Shown piece after piece: positions 8,867 to 17,268 of a stretch of DNA of 64,000 bases. A program made the translations under genes and the position numbers. The notes beneath the pieces are model-generated. The model did no database searches, was not told the DNA's origin, and saw nothing but the letters and a program-made list of their open reading frames with translations. The DNA comes from Nitrosomonas sp. JL21 (GTDB lineage Bacteria > Pseudomonadota > Gammaproteobacteria > Burkholderiales > Nitrosomonadaceae), in the NCBI RefSeq assembly GCF_009833095.1, contig NZ_QRCB01000001.1, positions 62,001 through 126,000 of the forward strand. The letters are read 5' to 3'. Position 1 is the first letter of the stretch; every line of letters begins with the position of its first letter.

Positions 8867-9472
8867 ATGTTTACCGGAATCATACAAGCGATGGGGGAAA
8901 TCAAGCATACGCACCCCATCGCTGAGCCCAGCAATCACGGATTGACCATACATATTTCTGCGGGTGTGCTCGATCTGAGCGATGTGAAACCAGGAGATAG
9001 CGTGGCTGTGGATGGTGTGTGTCTGACGGTCACTGGCTTGAGGGATGACGTGTTTACCGTCGATGTCTCGGAGGAAACATTGCACTGCACACATGGGCTC
9101 GATCAGGTGGGCAAACGCGTTAATCTGGAAAAGGCGATGCGCCTGTCCGACCGCTTGGGAGGTCACCTGGTCAGCGGTCATGTGGATGCACTCGGGACGG
9201 TAGCTGCGTATGAACCTGTCGGAGAAAGTGTTGATCTGGTGGTGAAAGCGCCATCATCGATTCTCGATTTTCTGGTGCATAAAGGCTCAATTACCGTCAA
9301 TGGCGTCAGCTTGACGGTCAATCGAATCGATGGCGATGAATTTTCCATCAATTTGATTCCGCATACGTTGGCGATGACCACGTTGAGCGAGCTCGGGCCA
9401 GGAATGACTGTCAATCTAGAGACGGATATGCTGGCTCGCTATGTCGCAAAACTATTACCCCTTCAGCGTTAG
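8867..9472 (+). CDS. ribE: Riboflavin synthase, alpha subunit
   Basis: It catalyses dismutation of two 6,7-dimethyl-8-ribityllumazine molecules to riboflavin. The 201-residue protein starts with the family signature 'MFTGIIQAMGEI'. It has two lumazine-binding repeats, residues ~1-95 and ~97-190, each with a 'GxSVxVxGVxLTV'-type strand ('SVAVDGVCLTV', 'SITVNGVSLTV'). It is the first gene of a riboflavin/thiamine run; ribB follows after 7 bases and ribH, nusB, thiL and pgpA follow. Length is normal. Confidence 0.96.
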   Translation: MFTGIIQAMGEIKHTHPIAEPSNHGLTIHISAGVLDLSDVKPGDSVAVDGVCLTVTGLRDDVFTVDVSEETLHCTHGLDQVGKRVNLEKAMRLSDRLGGHLVSGHVDALGTVAAYEPVGESVDLVVKAPSSILDFLVHKGSITVNGVSLTVNRIDGDEFSINLIPHTLAMTTLSELGPGMTVNLETDMLARYVAKLLPLQR

Positions 9473-9479
9473 TTAGATC

Positions 9480-10592
9480 ATGATCAAAATCAGCGCCATC
9501 CAGGACATCATCAGCGACCTTGCCGCGGGTAGAATGGTCATTCTGGTTGATGAAGAAGACCGTGAGAATGAAGGAGATCTGGTTCTTGCCGCCGATTTTG
9601 TCAGCCCTGAAGCCATCAATTTCATGGCGACTCACGGACGCGGCCTGATCTGTCTGACTTTGACCGAAGAACGTTGCCATCAATTGGATCTGCCGCTGAT
9701 GGTTTCGGCCAATCGCGCGCCGCTGGGAACCAATTTTACGCTGTCGATCGAGGCTGCCACGGGTGTGACCACCGGAATTTCCGCCGCTGATCGGGCGCGC
9801 ACCATCCAGGTGGCGGTAAAAGCGGATGCAAAACCGCACGACATCGTGCAGCCGGGACATATTTTTCCGTTAATGGCACAAAAGGGCGGCGTTCTCGTCC
9901 GTGCCGGTCATACCGAAGCGGGATGCGATCTGGCGCGGCTGGCTGGCCACACCCCTGCCGCGGTGATTTGCGAAATCCTGAATGGCGACGGCAGCATGGC
10001 GCGCTTGCCGGATCTGATGCAATTTGCCGCCCAACACCGGCTCAAGATTGGCGCCATTGCGGATTTGATTGAATATCGCAGCCATAACGAAAGCCTCGTC
10101 AAACGCGTTGCCGAGCGCAGGATTCAAACGTTGCACGGAGAATTCTTACTGGCCGCCTACCGCGATGAAATCGCCAATACCATTCATCTGGCGCTGGTCA
10201 AGGGAACCATTCACCCCGACGAAGAAACTCTGGTGCGCGTCCATGAGCCATTGTCGGTCATCGACTTCCTCGATGTACGGGATGCCACGCACTCATGGAA
10301 CGTTCATGACGCCATGAAATTAGTTGCTGAAGCGGGACAAGGCGTGATTGTACTGTTGCATCGCAAGGAAAATTCAGCCAAATTGATTGAACGGATAGAA
10401 TCGAAAGAAACGCATCTTCCTCACCCTGCCAAGACGGATCTCAGGAATCATGGCATCGGCGCTCAAATTTTGAAGGACCTGAACGTCGGCAAAATGCGAT
10501 TGATGGCTGCGCCCCGGAAAATGCCCAGCGTGACCGGCTTTGGCCTGGAAGTGACCAGCTACGTGGAATACGGTAACCCATCGCAACCTTAA
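9480..10592 (+). CDS. ribB: 3,4-dihydroxy-2-butanone-4-phosphate synthase with a degenerate GTP cyclohydrolase II-like half
   Basis: The N-terminal ~205 residues are RibB, which converts ribulose 5-phosphate to 3,4-dihydroxy-2-butanone 4-phosphate. The acidic loop '[11 protein letters not shown]' and 'ATHGRGLIC' are intact. Residues ~208-370 align with GTP cyclohydrolase II ('LALVKGTI', '[12 protein letters not shown]', 'FGLEV'). However, the zinc-binding segment with three Cys (CLTGDVFGSLRCDC in active enzymes) is replaced by '[17 protein letters not shown]', which has none. The second half is therefore probably inactive as a cyclohydrolase, and a separate RibA must exist elsewhere. Such fusions occur in other proteobacteria. 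Start ATG at 9480. Confidence 0.93.
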   Translation: MIKISAIQDIISDLAAGRMVILVDEEDRENEGDLVLAADFVSPEAINFMATHGRGLICLTLTEERCHQLDLPLMVSANRAPLGTNFTLSIEAATGVTTGISAADRARTIQVAVKADAKPHDIVQPGHIFPLMAQKGGVLVRAGHTEAGCDLARLAGHTPAAVICEILNGDGSMARLPDLMQFAAQHRLKIGAIADLIEYRSHNESLVKRVAERRIQTLHGEFLLAAYRDEIANTIHLALVKGTIHPDEETLVRVHEPLSVIDFLDVRDATHSWNVHDAMKLVAEAGQGVIVLLHRKENSAKLIERIESKETHLPHPAKTDLRNHGIGAQILKDLNVGKMRLMAAPRKMPSVTGFGLEVTSYVEYGNPSQP

Positions 10593-10784
10593 GGAAGCCA
10601 TGAGAAAGGTAGTGAGCGATCGCTACGCAAGTCGGACTCAGTAAAGCCACTCTAATGGGTGCTGGATGAACATTTCGAACACGATTTCAATGCAATATAA
10701 CCAAGTACAGCAGTTTTTCTTAATTTAAACTTACCTTTTGAACAATTGAAAATTGCCCCCATCGATGATGAACAGGAGCCAGAC

Positions 10785-11267
10785 ATGACCTACTACGACA
10801 ATATAGTTGAATTCGAACCCAATCTGGATGGCGCGGACGTGCGTGTCGGTATTGTCATGAGCCGTTTCAACAGTGATATTGGTGAAGGATTGCTGAGCGC
10901 CTGTACGGCGGAGCTCAAGAAACATGGCGTTCAGGATGCCAATATTCTCCTGGTTACCGTTCCGGGCGCACTCGAGATTCCGCTTGCTTTGAAAAGAATG
11001 GCGATATCCGATCAGTTTGACGCACTTATTGCACTGGGCGCTGTCATACGCGGCGATACCTATCATTTTGAGATCGTTGCGAACGAATCTGCCCGAGGGG
11101 TGATGGACGTTCAATTGGATATGGAAATTCCGATCGCGAATGGCATATTGACGACCGATAACGACGATCAGGCCATTGCCCGCATGAGTCAGAAAGGCAT
11201 GGAAACCGCGCAGGCCGCGTTGGAAATGGCCAATTTGCAACTGAAAATCGATGAAATAGCCCTATGA
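10785..11267 (+). CDS. ribH: 6,7-dimethyl-8-ribityllumazine synthase
   Basis: It condenses the ribB product with the ribitylaminouracil to give lumazine, the substrate of riboflavin synthase. The 160-residue protein shows the family motifs '[12 protein letters not shown]', '[11 protein letters not shown]' and '[15 protein letters not shown]', including the catalytic His of the last motif. I chose ATG 10785 because AGGAG lies just upstream; a longer frame begins at a TTG at 10746 without support. The stop overlaps the nusB start (ATGA), so translation is probably coupled. Confidence 0.95.
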   Translation: MTYYDNIVEFEPNLDGADVRVGIVMSRFNSDIGEGLLSACTAELKKHGVQDANILLVTVPGALEIPLALKRMAISDQFDALIALGAVIRGDTYHFEIVANESARGVMDVQLDMEIPIANGILTTDNDDQAIARMSQKGMETAQAALEMANLQLKIDEIAL

Positions 11268-11758
11268 TGACACTTACCCCAGAAACCGCTTTCCCGATCG
11301 CCAACGCTAGCGAAAAACCCAAGAGCCGTCGCCGTATTGCGCGTGAGTTCGTGGTGCAAGGTATTTATCAATGGAAAATAGCCGGCGGAACAGCCAGTAC
11401 CATCGAGCAGCAGTTGCGCGAATCGGAGACATTCAAGCATGTTGACGAAAAACATTTTTCGCAGGTGTTGAAAGGCGCGCTCAACGATGTCGATACGCTC
11501 AACCAATTGATCCAGCCCTGCTTGGATCGTCCCGCACACGAACTCAGCCCCGTGGAATATGCCATCTTGTTGTCGAGTACATTCGAGTTGGCTTCCCATC
11601 CGGAAATTCCTTATCGCGCGATCATCAACGAAGCCATCGAACTGGCTCGCACGTTTGGCGGTAGCGACGGCTACAAATATGTCAACGGCGTGCTCGATAA
11701 ACTGGCCGTTCGGCTACGCCCGGTAGAAATAGAAGCGCAACGATTGACCAAAAAATAG
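11264..11758 (+). CDS. nusB: Transcription antitermination factor NusB
   Basis: The 164-residue all-helical NusB binds boxA RNA with S10 (NusE) to prevent premature termination in rRNA operons. Recognisable stretches are '[15 protein letters not shown]' at the N-terminus and '[10 protein letters not shown]...[31 protein letters not shown]' (in two parts) at the C-terminus. It overlaps ribH by four bases. The ribH-nusB-thiL-pgpA order is common in proteobacteria. Confidence 0.95.
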   Translation: MMTLTPETAFPIANASEKPKSRRRIAREFVVQGIYQWKIAGGTASTIEQQLRESETFKHVDEKHFSQVLKGALNDVDTLNQLIQPCLDRPAHELSPVEYAILLSSTFELASHPEIPYRAIINEAIELARTFGGSDGYKYVNGVLDKLAVRLRPVEIEAQRLTKK

Positions 11759-11767
11759 GGCTAGCTA

Positions 11768-12745
11768 TTGACCGACGCGCGCTCAGAATTTGGCATCATC
11801 GACCGGTATTTCAATCGACCCGCATCCGGGGCGGTTATGGGCATTGGCGATGACGCCGCCCTGGTCACCGTGCCGCCACAGACCGAATTGGCGATCTCGA
11901 CGGATACGCTGGTATGCGATATACACTTCTTTGCGGATACCGATCCCTATCAGCTCGGATATAAAGCGCTTGCCGTCAATTTGTCGGACATGGCCGCGAT
12001 GGGGGCCAAACCGCGCTGGGTATTGCTGGCGTTGACACTGCCGGATCATTTGGTCAGACATCCGACCTGGTTGACCGAATTCAGCCGGGGTTTTTACGCG
12101 CTCGCTGATGAACATGACGTGGCCCTGATCGGCGGCGACACCACTGCCGGCCCATTGAACATTGGCGTGCAAATCATCGGTGAAGTGCCGGCCGGCAAGG
12201 CATTGCGCCGAAGCGGCGCGAAGGTGGGTGACGACATTTGGGTATCCGGTCAGCTTGGTAATGCGGCGCTGGCGCTGCAACATGCATTGCAAAAGATGGC
12301 GCTTGCGCCGGATGAGATAGCCTGTTGCCTGCCTGCGTTACTGATGCCAATCCCCAGAATTATATTAGGGCGGCGGCTGTTGGGCTTGGCCCACAGCGCC
12401 ATCGATATATCCGACGGATTACTCGCTGATTTGGGGCACCTGTTGAAGGCTTCCGGGAAATCTGCCTGCATAGCCTTGGCGGATATTCCCTGCTCGAAGG
12501 TATTGAAGAACTATCTGCCTCATCCTGCCGCTATCAATTGCTTGCTAGCAGGTGGGGATGATTATGAGTTATGCTTTACCGCACCAAAAATAAAACGCCA
12601 TTGCATCGAGCAACTGGCGAATGAATTTGCTGTGCCGCTCACGCGTATCGGCGAAATCCAGGCCGGTAACGGATTGATCATTAAAGACGCCGATGGCAAT
12701 GTAATGACATGGGAGACCCGAGGATATGACCACTTCAATGCCTGA
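11768..12745 (+). CDS. thiL: Thiamine-monophosphate kinase
   Basis: It phosphorylates thiamine monophosphate to thiamine diphosphate with ATP. The 325-residue protein has the PurM/ThiL fold: 'GIGDDAALV' near residue 27, 'STDTLVCDIHF', 'LAVNLSDMAAMGA', 'GGDTTAGPLNIGVQIIG' and 'DISDGLLADL'. The start is a TTG at 11768; no ATG or GTG is available before the conserved 'SEFGIIDRYF' N-terminus. The end overlaps pgpA by 20 bases. Confidence 0.95.
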   Translation: MTDARSEFGIIDRYFNRPASGAVMGIGDDAALVTVPPQTELAISTDTLVCDIHFFADTDPYQLGYKALAVNLSDMAAMGAKPRWVLLALTLPDHLVRHPTWLTEFSRGFYALADEHDVALIGGDTTAGPLNIGVQIIGEVPAGKALRRSGAKVGDDIWVSGQLGNAALALQHALQKMALAPDEIACCLPALLMPIPRIILGRRLLGLAHSAIDISDGLLADLGHLLKASGKSACIALADIPCSKVLKNYLPHPAAINCLLAGGDDYELCFTAPKIKRHCIEQLANEFAVPLTRIGEIQAGNGLIIKDADGNVMTWETRGYDHFNA

Positions 12746-13274
12746 GACAAACAATCTGCCCAGCACACCAACGACCTTGTTTCGTCCCACTTTGGCCTTG
12801 GTTTACAGTCATCCTGCTTATTTGATCGCATTTTCCGGCGGCGTTGGGTTGATTGCGATTGCGCCGGGGACGATGGGAACGCTGGTTGCATTGCCATTAT
12901 TCTGGTTACTGGATCAGTATCTCGATCCGATTCCTTTATTATTGCTGATCGACGTCATGTTCATTGCCGGCATCTGGGCCTGCGGCCTGAGCGGCAAGGC
13001 GTTAGGCTCACCGGATCACGGCAGCATGGTCTGGGATGAAACCGTCGCATTCCTGCTGGTGTTGTATTTCACACCGGCCCATTGGGCCTGGCAACTCGCG
13101 GCGTTCCTATTGTTTCGCTTCTTCGACATCGCCAAACCGCAGCCCATTCGTTATTACGATAGCCGTCTGCGCGGCGGCTTCGGCGTCATGTTCGACGATA
13201 TGCTCGCAGCTTTCTTCACGCTATTATGCCTGGCCGGCTGGAAAGCCTGGGTGCCAGCCGGTTTTTTTGAATAA
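12726..13274 (+). CDS. pgpA: Phosphatidylglycerophosphatase A
   Basis: It removes phosphate from phosphatidylglycerol phosphate in the inner membrane. The 182-residue protein carries the PgpA signatures 'GLIAIAPGTMGTL', 'VWDETVAF', 'FRFFDIAKPQPI' and 'GGFGVMFDDMLA', with hydrophobic segments in between. The start lies inside the end of thiL, preceded by GAGG, so expression is probably coupled. It is the last gene of the ribE-pgpA run. Confidence 0.95.
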   Translation: MTTSMPETNNLPSTPTTLFRPTLALVYSHPAYLIAFSGGVGLIAIAPGTMGTLVALPLFWLLDQYLDPIPLLLLIDVMFIAGIWACGLSGKALGSPDHGSMVWDETVAFLLVLYFTPAHWAWQLAAFLLFRFFDIAKPQPIRYYDSRLRGGFGVMFDDMLAAFFTLLCLAGWKAWVPAGFFE

Positions 13275-13424
13275 AACTGTCTATTCATATAGATGAATTG
13301 GAGTTTCGAGCAAAATTTGCAAGCCTGCACTCAATACGCTACATTGCTCACCTATTTGAAAAAGCATTCAAATTAATAGTCATAAAAGCTGCAGTTCAGT
13401 TTTGAGAACAGGCGGGGATTTTTA

Positions 13425-14687
13425 ATGGATCGGCGGACTTTTATATTCCAGAGCGGAGCAATCGCATCGGCAGCGATGGGTGCTCTTGCTTTTCCCAGCA
13501 TCGCTAAAGCGTATAACCGAAAACCTACCATCAAGGTTGTCGGTACGCATGTCACATTGCAGGAATCCATCCGCCGGCAGGCAGAAAAAGATCTCGGCAT
13601 CGCAATTGAATTCTATCCTGGCGGCGATGCGGAAGTATTGCTGAAAGCCTCGACCGACCCCCTGAGTTTCGATATCTATGAACAGTGGTCGGATAGCATC
13701 AAAGTGCTATGGATGGCCAATGCGATACAGCCCATCGATATCCGCAAACTCACCTATTGGAAGGAAATCAACGGCCTGAGCAAACGCGGCCGATTGACTG
13801 ACACTGCACCCATTGGCCTCGGTGATTCTCCTCATAAGCTATTGTATTTTCAACCCGATGGTTCGTTGGGTTCAACCGCGTCCGGTCATATCAGTTTTTT
13901 GCCGTATGTGCATAACACCGATTCGTTTGGCTACAATTCCGCGATCATTCCGCAGGCCATTCCTTATCAGACCGAAAGCTGGGGCTGGCTATTGGACGAG
14001 CGCTACCAGGGCAAAGTAGCCATCATCAATGCGCCTACGATCGGGATTTTTGACATGGCATTGGCAGCCCAGGCACGCGGTTTGATGACTTTCAACGACA
14101 TGGGCAACATGAGCCGGGATGAGATTGACGCGCTGTTCGATATCATGATCGCCAAGAAAAGGCAGGGCCATTTTCGCGGTGTCTGGACGTCGGTGCCTCA
14201 TTCGGTCGAGCTCATGGCATCTGGGGAGGTCGTGCTTTCCAGTCTGTTTTCTCCCGCCGCCAGCCAATTGAACGGCATGGGTGTGCCGTGCGTGTATGCG
14301 GCGCCGAAAGAAGGCTACCGAGCTTGGCATGGCGTGATGTGTCTGTCGCGGGCGTGCCAGGGTGAACGGTTGGAGGCCGCTTATGCGTTCATGAACTGGT
14401 GGTTATCGGGATGGCCAGGGGCGTTCATCGCGCGGCAAGGATATTATATTTCGAATCCGCAGCGATCCAAGGCGTTCATGTCGCAGGCTGAATGGGATTA
14501 CTGGTACGATGGCAAACCTGCAGCCACAGCACTTCGGGGCACCGATGGCAACATTTCGGTACGTGAGGGCGATATCCGAACGGGAGGTTCCTATACTAAA
14601 CGCTTTGAGCATGTTGCGATATGGAACACCGTCATGGATACCTATGAGTATTCGCTCATGAAATGGAACGAATTCGTTCTGTCCTGA
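13425..14687 (+). CDS. Tat-exported extracellular solute-binding protein (spermidine/putrescine-binding-like)
   Basis: The 420-residue protein has a twin-arginine leader ('MDRRTFIFQSGAIASAAMGA') ending near 'SIAKAYNRK'. The mature part is a type 2 periplasmic binding fold like PotD or iron-binding proteins ('YIKVVGTH'-type first strand, 'GYNSAIIPQ', 'SWGWLLDERYQGKVAI', 'AYAFMNWWLSG'). No ABC permease or ATPase adjoins. Instead, a histidine kinase gene starts 10 bases after its stop, so this protein more likely presents a ligand to that sensor than feeds a transporter. Ligand unknown. Confidence 0.85.
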   Translation: MDRRTFIFQSGAIASAAMGALAFPSIAKAYNRKPTIKVVGTHVTLQESIRRQAEKDLGIAIEFYPGGDAEVLLKASTDPLSFDIYEQWSDSIKVLWMANAIQPIDIRKLTYWKEINGLSKRGRLTDTAPIGLGDSPHKLLYFQPDGSLGSTASGHISFLPYVHNTDSFGYNSAIIPQAIPYQTESWGWLLDERYQGKVAIINAPTIGIFDMALAAQARGLMTFNDMGNMSRDEIDALFDIMIAKKRQGHFRGVWTSVPHSVELMASGEVVLSSLFSPAASQLNGMGVPCVYAAPKEGYRAWHGVMCLSRACQGERLEAAYAFMNWWLSGWPGAFIARQGYYISNPQRSKAFMSQAEWDYWYDGKPAATALRGTDGNISVREGDIRTGGSYTKRFEHVAIWNTVMDTYEYSLMKWNEFVLS

Positions 14688-14697
14688 AATTCACGCC

Positions 14698-16581
14698 ATG
14701 ATTCAGTACCTGATCAATCATGTCACATTGCAGCATCGGATCTATGCCAGCTTCATCGCGGCCGCCATCGTCATCGTCGCGATCATTCTGATCACCTATG
14801 CCGTTTTCGCGAACAACGACCGCGATTTGCGCGATTTCGTCACGTCCAGCAATCAATCGCATATTGATCTGAAGCTCACCGCTCAAGTCGCCGAGCTTCA
14901 TCGCCTGGCGCTCACCTATACCTATGAAGGGCACCGCTCGGCTGCTGATCAGGTCATGCATAGTTTTCAGAACCTCATGCAGCAGATCGACAATACGCTT
15001 CAGCATGACTCGCTAGCGGTCAAGACCATACTGGCCACGATCAGACACCGCCTGGAGAGTTATTATTCGGCTTTCCTGCGGCTCAAGCAGCAACGCGATC
15101 TGCGCCAGCAATTGATCAACGTCGAGTTCCGCAATAATGCCAATAACGTCGAAGCACTGATCAACCAATTGCTTGCAAACCCGAGCGACTCCCCTTCAAT
15201 GCGGCTTGAACTCAAAAATATTCTCAACACACTGCTGCTGGTGGAGAAAAATGTCTTCCGTTATCTGGATTCGTTGGATGCAAGCTACATTACAGCCGCC
15301 AAGCATAACCTTAACCACGTCGTGGATCGGCTCAATGCCCTCAATCAAGCGGAGAACTCCTCCAATTCGACCATACACCAAGCTCTTCAAAAACTGGATC
15401 AATATCAGCAAAGCTATATCGAAGCTGTCCAGCATACCCGGGGATATCTATATCTGATCAATGTCGTGATGGCGGCCGAAGCATACGAAATCAACTTTCA
15501 ATCGAAAAAGCTGTCGTCATTGATTACCAGCGAAATGCGCCTTAAAGAGGAAGCGCTTCATACCAGCCAGACCGAAGCGCTCAACATCCTGGTGATATCG
15601 GCTTCGTTGCTCCTCAGTCTGCTGATCGCCTTGTCCTATGGCATCGGGCAAAGTATTTCCAGACCGATCATGCGCCTTACCGAAACATTCCGGCAACTGA
15701 CGAGCGGTTCCGGTAATGCGAAAATATACAGGTATCCTGTCGTCGATGAGATCAGTGAATTGTCGCAAGCCGCGGCCGCATTCAGAGACAAGAACACCCA
15801 GACCGAAAAATTATTGATGCGATCGATCCAGCTCACCCAGGCGCTGGAAAAGAACCGGCTCGCGCTCGAACGCTCGAATGACGAACTCGAACAGTTCGTT
15901 TACACAGTTTCGCATGATCTCAAGGCGCCGTTGGTAACCAGCATGGGGTTCATCGGCATCATACGCAAGCTCGCCGATCAAGGGAAATATGAACAGGCCA
16001 TCGAAAAACTGGATAAAGTTACGTTGTCGATCGAGCGAATGGGGCAATTGACCAACGACTTGCTTGAGCTCAGCCGTATCGGCCGTATCGACGTCGATAT
16101 GAAAAAAATCGACCTTAATGTCTTGTTGACGCAATTGGCGCAATCTCAGCAGGAGCAATTACAGGGCGCAGGATTGCAGTTCATCGTTCAGCCCCGGCTC
16201 CCCGTCATTGTCGGGAATGAAAGCCGCATACTGCAATTGTTCGAGAACATTACTTCGAACGCAATCAAATATGTTCGCAATCCTGAGCAAGCGCCTGTGC
16301 TTGAAATTGGATCAATCACTGATCAGGGACATCATCTCATCTACTGCAAAGACAATGGGCCAGGCATAGAACTGGCCTTTCAGCAGAAGGTTTTCGCACT
16401 GTTTTACCGACTGGATACGCAACCGGAAGGCACCGGCATTGGATTGACGATTGTCAAAAAAGTGATGAAGGCTCACGGCGGCGACATCTGGATTGAATCA
16501 TCCGGCGGAAAAGGAACGATCTTTTGGTTAAAATTTCCAATTTCAGATAAGGAAACGAAGGAGGCAAGATATGACCTATGA
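14698..16581 (+). CDS. Membrane sensor histidine kinase
   Basis: The 627-residue protein has TM1 (residues ~18-40), a long helical periplasmic region (~41-295), TM2 (~298-322), HAMP (~322-375), a HisKA domain with phosphoacceptor His406 in 'VYTVSHDLKAPLV', and a HATPase domain with N box 'NITSNAIKYV', G1 'DNGPGIE' and G2 'GTGIGLTIV'. This HisKA type usually pairs with RcpA-like single-domain regulators, and one follows directly, overlapping by 11 bases. The preceding solute-binding protein gene suggests the periplasmic helical domain reads out a ligand-loaded binding protein. The signal and output are not visible. Confidence 0.92.
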   Translation: MIQYLINHVTLQHRIYASFIAAAIVIVAIILITYAVFANNDRDLRDFVTSSNQSHIDLKLTAQVAELHRLALTYTYEGHRSAADQVMHSFQNLMQQIDNTLQHDSLAVKTILATIRHRLESYYSAFLRLKQQRDLRQQLINVEFRNNANNVEALINQLLANPSDSPSMRLELKNILNTLLLVEKNVFRYLDSLDASYITAAKHNLNHVVDRLNALNQAENSSNSTIHQALQKLDQYQQSYIEAVQHTRGYLYLINVVMAAEAYEINFQSKKLSSLITSEMRLKEEALHTSQTEALNILVISASLLLSLLIALSYGIGQSISRPIMRLTETFRQLTSGSGNAKIYRYPVVDEISELSQAAAAFRDKNTQTEKLLMRSIQLTQALEKNRLALERSNDELEQFVYTVSHDLKAPLVTSMGFIGIIRKLADQGKYEQAIEKLDKVTLSIERMGQLTNDLLELSRIGRIDVDMKKIDLNVLLTQLAQSQQEQLQGAGLQFIVQPRLPVIVGNESRILQLFENITSNAIKYVRNPEQAPVLEIGSITDQGHHLIYCKDNGPGIELAFQQKVFALFYRLDTQPEGTGIGLTIVKKVMKAHGGDIWIESSGGKGTIFWLKFPISDKETKEARYDL

Positions 16582-17008
16582 GCATCGGGACTTGCTGTTA
16601 ATCGAAGATAGTGACGAGCACGCCGAATTGGCACTGTTTTACATTTCCGAGTATCGCCCGGATATCCATGTCATCCGGTTGGCGGATGGCGGTGCCGCAA
16701 TGGACTATCTCGAATCCGTCTGCAACTTGAACAAACCGCTGCCGTGGTTGTGTCTGCTCGATTTGCAGTTACCGAAATACGACGGTCATGAAATCCTGTC
16801 CGTCATCAAATCCGACAGCATATTGATCAAAATGCCGGTCGTGGTTTTTACCACCTCTGCTGCCAAAAAAGATATTTCCCGCACCATTAGCCATCACGCC
16901 AATAGTTTTATCACCAAACCGATGGGCGCGGATGGCTATGGCAAAGCCATCCAGTCTATTCTCAGTTATTGGGAATTGAATCAGCATCCCTTGATATCCA
17001 TCGGCTAG
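16571..17008 (+). CDS. Single-domain response regulator (RcpA/CheY-like)
   Basis: The 145-residue protein is a receiver domain only. The acidic pair is in 'LLIEDSDEH', the phosphoacceptor is Asp64 in 'LCLLDLQLP', the Thr is in 'VVVFTTSA', and the Lys is in 'FITKPMG'. There is no DNA-binding domain, so output must be through a protein partner. It overlaps the kinase gene by 11 bases and is clearly its cognate partner. Confidence 0.93.
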   Translation: MTYEHRDLLLIEDSDEHAELALFYISEYRPDIHVIRLADGGAAMDYLESVCNLNKPLPWLCLLDLQLPKYDGHEILSVIKSDSILIKMPVVVFTTSAAKKDISRTISHHANSFITKPMGADGYGKAIQSILSYWELNQHPLISIG

Positions 17009-17045
17009 GGAAAGCGCTGAGTATATTTTTCGACTCTTTCCCTAG
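17005..17045. terminator. Stem-loop between convergent genes
   Basis: A perfect 10-bp inverted repeat, CTAGGGAAAG (17005-17014) and CTTTCCCTAG (17036-17045), includes the stop of the response regulator and ends seven bases before the stop of the YbdD gene on the other strand. It probably terminates both; there is no strong T-run. Confidence 0.5.
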
Positions 17046-17051
17046 AGATGG

Positions 17052-17252
17052 TTAGCAGCACCGATTCATCCGTCCTTTACCGCCATACCGGGCTTCCTGG
17101 CGTTCGCGAAAGAATTCTTCATAGGACATGACGGATCGATCCGGATGCGCCATTTTCATATGGTCGACATAGGTGCGGTATTCGGGCACGCCGACCATCA
17201 GCCTTAGGCTTTGTGAAAGCTGGCTTAGTGTTTGAGTAAAGGTATTTAACAT
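17052..17252 (-). CDS. YbdD/YjiX family protein
   Basis: The 66-residue protein has the conserved core 'GVPEYRTYVDHMKMAHP' and 'SYEEFFRERQEARYGG', diagnostic of the YbdD/YjiX (DUF466) family. Members almost always follow cstA-type transporter genes, as here with a 16-base gap, and are thought to be small accessory partners. I chose the internal ATG at 17252, which sits after the cstA stop; a longer frame would overlap cstA. Confidence 0.9.
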   Translation of the reverse strand: MLNTFTQTLSQLSQSLRLMVGVPEYRTYVDHMKMAHPDRSVMSYEEFFRERQEARYGGKGRMNRCC

Positions 17253-17268
17253 CAGTTTTCTCCGCAAT

